Positions 6,772 through 10,804 of a DNA stretch of 10,804 bases are shown here, piece by piece. Origin of the DNA: an uncultured Prevotellaceae bacterium. GTDB lineage: Bacteria; Bacteroidota; Bacteroidia; Bacteroidales; Bacteroidaceae. A program made the translations under genes and the position numbers. The notes under the pieces were generated by a model, which saw only the letters and a list, made by a program, of their open reading frames with translations, searched no databases and was not told where the DNA came from. Position 1 is the first letter of the stretch. Each line of letters begins with the position of its first letter. Location: positions 1 to 10,804 of the forward strand of contig CAMKTM010000073.1 in NCBI GenBank assembly GCA_946415695.1, given 5' to 3'.

Positions 6772-6944
6772 GAAACCACACGTTGCGTTTACCGTCTTGA
6801 CAGGTCATTTTTTGAAGAAAATCACGCTCTATTTGACAATAATATAGAACAAATTAACACTTTATTTGCATCACATACCAAAAGATAGCCTTATAACTAA
6901 CTGACAATCAGGTATCATTCAATTTGAGCCACTTTTTCTTGTTT

Positions 6945-6963
6945 TGTGGCATCTTGTGCCACA
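6945..6963. other. Hairpin TGTGGCA/TGCCACA with a competing upstream arm
   Basis: A 7-bp stem encloses a 5-nt loop. An upstream GCCAC (6928-6932) could instead pair with GTGGC (6946-6950), making two mutually exclusive hairpins. It lies about 210 nt upstream of the ypfJ promoter box, so a leader-control role for ypfJ would need an earlier transcription start. Function unknown. Confidence 0.3.
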
Positions 6964-7175
6964 GAGGCCAAGAAACGCCGTCAGAGCGCTTGCTTCCGAG
7001 AAAATTCTTTACAAAACTGGGGTACGTCGGCTGCTTTTGGGTTTCTCCCTTCGATTTTATAGCAGCATGGATGAAAAATGGCTTGCTTGACCGCGCAAGA
7101 GGAGCAATCTTGCATTTTCTTCGCCTTTGAATGTTTTTTTCTTTGTTTTTATGTTCAAATTACGAAGAAAAACAC

Positions 7176-7183
7176 TAATTTTG
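7176..7183 (+). promoter_or_regulatory. -7 box for the zinc metallopeptidase gene
   Basis: TAATTTTG matches TAnnTTTG and sits 44 nt before the ATG at 7228. Only a weak TGTT (7152-7155) lies at the -33 distance. It supports starting the gene at 7228 rather than in the longer open frame beginning at 7078. Confidence 0.6.
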
Positions 7184-7227
7184 TATGCGACAAGACGATA
7201 TTATTCACCCTAAAAATACAAAAGAAC

Positions 7228-8097
7228 ATGAAACTTAACGGACGAAGAGAGAGTACAAACGTTGACGATCGCCGCGGAATGTCGGCAGCGAAGGCCGGCG
7301 GCGTGGGCATCGTGGGCGTCATCATTGCCCTTGTGATGACATTCATGTCGAAGGGCAGTCTGGACCTGACGGACATCATCAGCAACGTCGGACAATTAGG
7401 CAACGTCACTGAACAAGCAGAGGGCGGACGCGAGTTCACTGCCGAAGAGCAGGAGCTGGCCACGTTCTCGAAGCAAATCCTCGCCGGCACGGAAGATGTC
7501 TGGACGGAGGAGTTCAAGAAGTTAGGCCGCACCTACGAGCCGCCAAAGATGGTGCTCTACACGGGCAGCGTGCAGACGGGCTGCGGCAACGGACAGTCGA
7601 GCATGGGGCCCTTCTATTGCTCGGCCGACCAGTGCCTCTACATCGACCTCTCCTTCTTCTCTTCCATGAAGCAGCAATTGGGAGCCGACGGCGACTTTGC
7701 CTATGCCTACGTGATTGCCCATGAAGTGGGGCACCACGTGGAATACCTCTTGGGCACACTCGGCAAAGTGCATCAGCAGATGTCGAGACTCAGCGAGGCA
7801 GAAGCCAACAAGCTGAGCGTGCGCCTGGAACTCCTTGCCGACTTCTATGCTGGCGTATGGGCTTACCATGACAACAAGATGTTCGGCAGCCTCGAGGACG
7901 GCGACCTGGAAGAAGCCATCAACTGCGCGCAGGTCATCGGCGACAACTATCTGCAGGAAAAGGCTCGCGGCTACTCTCAGCCCGAAACCTTCACCCACGG
8001 CACCAGCAAGCAGCGCATGAAATGGCTGAAGCTTGGCCTCAGCACAGGCGACATCACCAAGGGTACAACCTTCCAGTGCAGCGACGCAGAACTCTAA
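7228..8097 (+). CDS. ypfJ: Neutral zinc metallopeptidase, YpfJ/KPN_02809 family
   Basis: Membrane-anchored putative zinc protease of the YpfJ family, whose substrates are not established. From ATG 7228 the product has 289 residues. It begins MKLNGRRESTNVDDRRG, the typical N-terminus of this family with a DDRRG box, and has one transmembrane helix at about 25-41. Then come CGNGQSSMGPFYCSADQCLYIDLSFF (119-144), the HEVGH zinc motif (165-169), and LELLADFYAGVWAYH (200-214), which carries a likely third zinc ligand. The topology suggests the catalytic domain faces the periplasm. It is the only plus-strand gene in the window and has its own promoter. Its TAA (8095-8097) directly abuts the lptB stop codon on the opposite strand. 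The longer frame from 7078 crosses the promoter box and is rejected. Confidence 0.92.
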   Translation: MKLNGRRESTNVDDRRGMSAAKAGGVGIVGVIIALVMTFMSKGSLDLTDIISNVGQLGNVTEQAEGGREFTAEEQELATFSKQILAGTEDVWTEEFKKLGRTYEPPKMVLYTGSVQTGCGNGQSSMGPFYCSADQCLYIDLSFFSSMKQQLGADGDFAYAYVIAHEVGHHVEYLLGTLGKVHQQMSRLSEAEANKLSVRLELLADFYAGVWAYHDNKMFGSLEDGDLEEAINCAQVIGDNYLQEKARGYSQPETFTHGTSKQRMKWLKLGLSTGDITKGTTFQCSDAEL

Positions 8098-8886
8098 TCA
8101 CTCCGTCACGGTCTGGGTGCGTTCCTGCTCCATCTGCTGGAAGTCCTTTAGACGAAGGACAAAGCTGCGGGTAAGGTATTTGTCGAGGACTACGGGATTG
8201 ACACTCAGCTCCTGCGGCGTGCCGTGGAAGAGAATCTGTCCCTCGAAGAGCAGATAGGCACGGTCTGTGATGCAGAGCGTATCCTCCACGTTGTGGTCGG
8301 TGATGAGCACGCCGATGTTGCGTTGCTTGAGCTTCCAGACAATATACTGGATGTCCTCCACGGCAATGGGATCGACACCTGCAAAAGGTTCGTCGAGCAT
8401 GATGAACTTAGGGTCGATGGCAAGGCAGCGGGCAATCTCCGTACGACGCCGTTCGCCACCGCTCAGACGGTCGCCGAGGTTCTTGCGCACCTTCTCGAGA
8501 TGGAACTCGCTGATAAGGCTTTCGAGCTTCTCGCGCTGATAGTCGCGAGGCTTGCCTGTCATCTCGAGCACACTGGCAATGTTGTCTTCGACGCTCATCT
8601 TGCGGAAGACGCTGGCCTCCTGCGCCAAGTAACCGATGCCTCGACGGGCACGCTGATAGACAGGCAGGGTGGTTATCTCTTCGTCCCCCAAGAAGATGTG
8701 TCCGGCATTGGGGATAACAAGTCCAGTCGTCATGTAGAACGAAGTCGTCTTGCCTGCACCGTTAGGTCCAAGCAGACCTACAATCTCACCCTGACGGACG
8801 TCGAAGGTAACGTTGTTCACCACGGTTCGCTTGCCATATATCTTGACAAGGCCTTCGCTGCGGAGCTGCAAACTATCTTGTTCCAT
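8098..8886 (-). CDS. lptB: LPS export ABC transporter ATPase LptB
   Basis: Cytoplasmic ATPase of the LptB2FG complex that extracts lipopolysaccharide from the inner membrane and pushes it along the Lpt bridge. The 262-residue product has Walker A GPNGAGKT (40-47) and the Q-loop in YLAQEASVFRKMSV (Q89). It also has signature LSGGERRR (141-148), Walker B FIMLDEPFAGVDP (161-173) and H-loop ITDHNV (H198). The Q-loop region and the GGERRRTEIARCLA run are typical of LptB rather than amino-acid (LivG-type) transporters. The C-terminal tail to 262 is about 20 residues longer than in E. coli. It lies 103 nt downstream of mlaF, across an inverted heptamer element that carries a possible promoter box. 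Its stop touches that of ypfJ. Confidence 0.95.
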   Translation of the reverse strand: MEQDSLQLRSEGLVKIYGKRTVVNNVTFDVRQGEIVGLLGPNGAGKTTSFYMTTGLVIPNAGHIFLGDEEITTLPVYQRARRGIGYLAQEASVFRKMSVEDNIASVLEMTGKPRDYQREKLESLISEFHLEKVRKNLGDRLSGGERRRTEIARCLAIDPKFIMLDEPFAGVDPIAVEDIQYIVWKLKQRNIGVLITDHNVEDTLCITDRAYLLFEGQILFHGTPQELSVNPVVLDKYLTRSFVLRLKDFQQMEQERTQTVTE

Positions 8887-8907
8887 TCTTCTTTATTTAT
8901 ATTTTGG

Positions 8908-9002
8908 GGTTAGAGGTTAGAGGTTAGAGGTTAGAGGAATGTTTTGGATGCTAATTCAAGAGCCAAAGGTATTCTCTAACCACTAACCACTAACCTCTAA
9001 CC
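8908..9002. repeat. Inverted four-copy heptamer element between mlaF and lptB
   Basis: Left arm: GGTTAGA four times (8908-8935), then GGAAT. Core: 30 nt (8941-8970). Right arm: ATTC overlapping TCTAACC, ACTAACC, ACTAACC and TCTAACC (8975-9002). The arms pair over about 32 nt with two T/T mismatches and a one-base bulge. Architecture and copy number match the element inside miaB, but the heptamer is different. The mlaF stop codon TAG (8992-8990) lies in the right arm, so VVRG at the MlaF C-terminus is repeat-encoded. Confidence 0.92.
8964..8971 (-). promoter_or_regulatory. Possible -7 box for lptB inside the inverted-repeat core
   Basis: The minus strand reads TACCTTTG, identical to the ddh -7 box, 78 nt before the lptB ATG. 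No TTTG lies at the right distance upstream, since that position is in the right repeat arm. If active, the transcript would start between the arms and carry only the left arm in its leader. Confidence 0.45.
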
Positions 9003-9757
9003 ACTTTCTGTTCTTCCTTTACTTTGCGGAGCAAGTCGCTGGCAAAGATGAAGGAGTTGAGCTTCTCGTTGGTCGAAGCCATTATCTCGTCCTTCGAGCC
9101 TTCCCACTCCTTGTGGCCATCGCAAATAAAGAGAATGCTCTCGCCGATGCCCAGCACAGAGTTCATGTCGTGCGTGTTGATGATGGTGGTCATGCCATAT
9201 TCGTGAGTGATGCTGCTGATGAGGTCGTCGATGACGAGGCTCGTCTTGGGGTCGAGGCCCGAGTTCGGCTCGTCGCAGAACAAGTATTTGGGATTGAGGG
9301 CTATGGCTCGGGCTATGGCGACACGTTTCTGCATACCGCCGCTTATCTCGCCTGGCATCTTCTCCTCAGCACCTTTCAGGTTGACGCGCTCCAAGCAGAA
9401 CCGGGCACGGCGCACACGGTCGGCCAGGTTCATGTCGGAGAACATGTCAAGGGGAAACATGACATTCTCCAGCACGGACATCGAGTCAAAAAGCGCCGCA
9501 CTCTGGAAGATCATGCCCATCTCGCGACGCAGCATCACACGCTCACGTTTCTCCATCTTCACGAAGTCGCGACCGTCGTAAAGAATCCTGCCTTTGGTAG
9601 GCGTGAAGAGCCCCACGATGTTCTTCATCAGGACTGTCTTGCCGGAACCCGACTGACCGATGATGAGGTTGGTCTGCCCGTCGCGGAAGAGCATGTTGAT
9701 GTCCGAGAGGATGTCCCTGCCATCGAAACTCTTGTATAGATGCTGTACTTCAATCAT
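8990..9757 (-). CDS. mlaF: Phospholipid (MCE/Mla-type) ABC transporter ATPase MlaF
   Basis: ATPase partner of an MlaE permease in an MCE-type system that moves phospholipids between inner and outer membrane. The 255-residue product has Walker A GQSGSGKT (34-41), Q-loop MIFQSAALFDSMSV (Q85), signature ISGGMQKR (138-145), Walker B YLFCDEPNSGLDP (158-170) and H-loop INTHD (H196). QSAALFDSMSV, SGGMQKRVAIARA and DEPNSGLDP are characteristic of MlaF and its plant and mycobacterial relatives. The ATG overlaps the mlaE stop by one base (TAATG), indicating tight coupling. No MlaD/MCE-domain gene follows; lptB does, so the substrate-binding partner must be encoded elsewhere. The stop codon is within a heptamer array. 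Confidence 0.93.
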   Translation of the reverse strand: MIEVQHLYKSFDGRDILSDINMLFRDGQTNLIIGQSGSGKTVLMKNIVGLFTPTKGRILYDGRDFVKMEKRERVMLRREMGMIFQSAALFDSMSVLENVMFPLDMFSDMNLADRVRRARFCLERVNLKGAEEKMPGEISGGMQKRVAIARAIALNPKYLFCDEPNSGLDPKTSLVIDDLISSITHEYGMTTIINTHDMNSVLGIGESILFICDGHKEWEGSKDEIMASTNEKLNSFIFASDLLRKVKEEQKVVRG

Positions 9758-10500
9758 TATGACAACAAATGCGTTAGAAAGATATCAGTGAAAAGGATGA
9801 GCATACTGCTCGACACGACGGCATTGGTGCTGGCCTTGCCCACATCAAAGCTGCCGCCTTCGACGAAGTAGCCGTGGTAGGAAGCCACACTGCTGATGAT
9901 GAAGGCAAAGAAGATGCTCTTTATGATGCTCATCCACACATACCAAGGATTGAAGCTGTGCAACAAGCCTACTGTAAGATCGTCGGGCGTGATGATGCCC
10001 GCAATGGCTGTGGCATAAGCTCCCACAAAGCCCGAGACAATACTGAAGACGACGAGGAAGGGAATCATCGTCATCATGCCAATCACTTTGGGCAGGATGA
10101 GGAACGATGCCGAGTTGACGCCCATGATTTCAAGGGCGTCAATCTGCTGCGTCACACGCATCGTGCCTATCTCCGATGCGATGTTCGATCCGACCTTGCC
10201 TGCAAGGATGAGGCACATGATGCTCGACGAGAATTCCAGCAACATGATTTCGCGAGTGGTGTAACCCGTGGTGAAGGTCGGCATCCAAGGGCTCTGGATG
10301 TTAAGCTTGATTTGTATGCAGATAACGGCACCAATGAAAAAACTGATGAGCAGCACGATGCCTATGGAATCGACGCCAAGCGAACCCATCTCCCGAATAT
10401 ACTGCCGCATGAACATACGCCAGCGCTCGGGAATGCTCAGCACCCTGCCCATGAGCTGCAGATAACGGCCAAAGGCGGCCAGCCATTTCGTGATGAACAC
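9757..10500 (-). CDS. mlaE: MlaE-type phospholipid ABC transporter permease
   Basis: Inner-membrane permease of the MCE/Mla lipid transport system. The 247-residue product opens with an amphipathic segment (1-40) and then several hydrophobic helices (about 45-63, 86-102, 134-166, 188-206 and 228-245). It carries the family signature AGKVGSNIASEIGTMRVTQQIDALEIMGVNS (100-130), with conserved EIGTM and QIDALE. Length is typical. Its TAA shares a base with the mlaF ATG. Upstream, an 84-nt gap made largely of two heptamer arrays separates it from the M16 peptidase gene. No TAnnTTTG box was found there, so it is probably transcribed from further upstream. In the first ATG context, Met 10500 begins 7 nt from the ATTTACT array. 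Confidence 0.93.
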   Translation of the reverse strand: MFITKWLAAFGRYLQLMGRVLSIPERWRMFMRQYIREMGSLGVDSIGIVLLISFFIGAVICIQIKLNIQSPWMPTFTTGYTTREIMLLEFSSSIMCLILAGKVGSNIASEIGTMRVTQQIDALEIMGVNSASFLILPKVIGMMTMIPFLVVFSIVSGFVGAYATAIAGIITPDDLTVGLLHSFNPWYVWMSIIKSIFFAFIISSVASYHGYFVEGGSFDVGKASTNAVVSSSMLILFTDIFLTHLLS

Positions 10501-10506
10501 TCTCGT

Positions 10507-10535
10507 ATTTACTATTTGACAATTTACTATTTACG
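10507..10535. repeat. Four-unit ATTTACT/ATTTACG array upstream of mlaE
   Basis: Units ATTTACT, ATTTGAC, AATTTACT (one base longer) and ATTTACG are followed by ATTTGCC. It is the same heptamer type as at 2595-2623, and both sit just before the ATG of a minus-strand membrane protein. ATTTGC (10536-10541) pairs with GCAAAT (10562-10567) across a 20-nt core, linking this array to the TCTTCAC array on the other side. Confidence 0.82.
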
Positions 10536-10567
10536 ATTTGCCTTTGCCACATACAGCGGCAGCAAAT

Positions 10568-10595
10568 TCTTCACTCTTCACTCTTCACTTTTCAC
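10568..10595. repeat. Four-copy TCTTCAC heptamer array overlapping the M16 peptidase stop
   Basis: TCTTCAC occurs three times, then TTTTCAC, then a partial TTTTC. On the minus strand the unit is GTGAAGA, containing TGA; the peptidase stop (10587-10585) falls in the third unit and the C-terminal SEK residues are array-encoded. Confidence 0.88.
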
Positions 10596-10804
10596 TTTTC
10601 TGTGGCGTCTCCATGCCGACAACGAGGCGGTTGCCACTGCCGAAGATTTGCTGTGCCACCTGCTTGATGTCCTCCACGGTCACGCTCTGCACGCACTCCT
10701 CGTAGCCTTCGACGAACTCCTGCTTGTAGCGCGTCTTGGAGACAAGGCAGTTCATCCAGTAGCCATTGTCCTTGAGGTTCTCCTGATGCGAGCGGAGCAT
10801 GTAC
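10585..10804 (-). CDS. M16 family (insulinase-like) zinc peptidase, C-terminal end only
   Basis: Only the last 72 or so codons are in the window; the N-terminus lies beyond the right edge, so the start is missing. The readable end, YMLRSHQENLKDNGYWMNCLVS, then YEECVQSVTVEDIKQVAQQIFGSGNRLVVGMETPQ, resembles the C-terminal domain of Bacteroidetes M16 (PqqL-like) peptidases. These usually end in a helix with E-N-x-x-N-G-Y/F-W, a VTxEDI motif and a final strand. The zinc motif HxxEH would lie far upstream and cannot be checked. It is probably the upstream neighbour of mlaE in one transcription unit. The final residues KSEK are encoded by repeat sequence. Confidence 0.7.
   Translation of the reverse strand, partial: YMLRSHQENLKDNGYWMNCLVSKTRYKQEFVEGYEECVQSVTVEDIKQVAQQIFGSGNRLVVGMETPQKSEK

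Larger units (their letters stand above)
6479..7227. other. 749-nt divergent intergenic region between ddh and ypfJ
   Basis: It holds the ddh promoter at the left edge and the ypfJ promoter at the right edge. Between them are a perfect 7-bp palindrome (GCCATGC/GCATGGC, 6704-6718), two copies of the 22-nt repeat (6728-6771), and a hairpin at 6945-6963. Short open frames exist at 6634-6888 and 6924-7130, but they follow repeats and low-complexity sequence and look unlike real proteins. No tRNA or recognisable riboswitch was seen. A small RNA cannot be excluded. Confidence 0.6.

Noticed and set aside
6634..6888. 84-codon open frame in the ddh-ypfJ gap
   Set aside because: Its middle is translated 22-nt repeat, and a similar repeat-derived peptide arises from the other array at 2753-3028. 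It has no sign of coding selection.
7078..7227. N-terminal extension of the zinc metallopeptidase
   Set aside because: It contains the likely promoter box and low-complexity AT-rich sequence; the family N-terminus begins at MKLNGRRES.

Overview
The window looks like a chromosomal core region of a Bacteroidales bacterium, most likely Prevotella-like. This is inferred from four things: the run miaB-ftsX-DUF3098-uppP-truB-queA, the small Bacteroidetes-type DUF3098 protein, promoters of the Bacteroidetes TAnnTTTG type, and weak or absent Shine-Dalgarno sequences. Species level is a guess. All genes except one (the zinc metallopeptidase) lie on the minus strand. I saw no phage, plasmid, insertion sequence, CRISPR array, tRNA or rRNA.

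Layout in coordinate order: queA (3' end cut by the window edge), truB, uppP, a DUF3098 protein, a 403-nt repeat-filled gap, ftsX and miaB. These are all minus strand and are probably read as one unit from a promoter just before miaB. Next is the single-gene unit ddh (diaminopimelate dehydrogenase), with its own promoter and a hairpin terminator. A 749-nt intergenic region follows, then the plus-strand ypfJ-like zinc metallopeptidase. Its stop codon abuts the stop codon of lptB, the last gene of a second minus-strand run: M16 peptidase (3' end only), mlaE, mlaF, lptB. Functionally the region is envelope-centred: undecaprenyl pyrophosphate recycling, DAP synthesis, FtsX-linked division, LPS export and phospholipid trafficking. 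Three tRNA modification genes (queA, truB, miaB) are mixed in.

The unusual content is between the genes, and once inside a gene. Short tandem arrays, typically four copies of a 7-nt unit but with a different heptamer at each site, sit at most junctions between co-oriented genes. Four genes (truB, miaB, mlaF, M16 peptidase) take their stop codon from such an array. Two arrays are arranged as inverted arms around a 30-40 nt core. One of these lies between mlaF and lptB and carries a promoter-like box in its core. The other is inserted in frame inside miaB and adds about 45 residues. A separate 22-nt repeat occurs as a tandem array upstream of DUF3098 and, in opposite orientation, between ddh and ypfJ. 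I consider these dispersed arrays the best candidate in the window for an undescribed genetic element.
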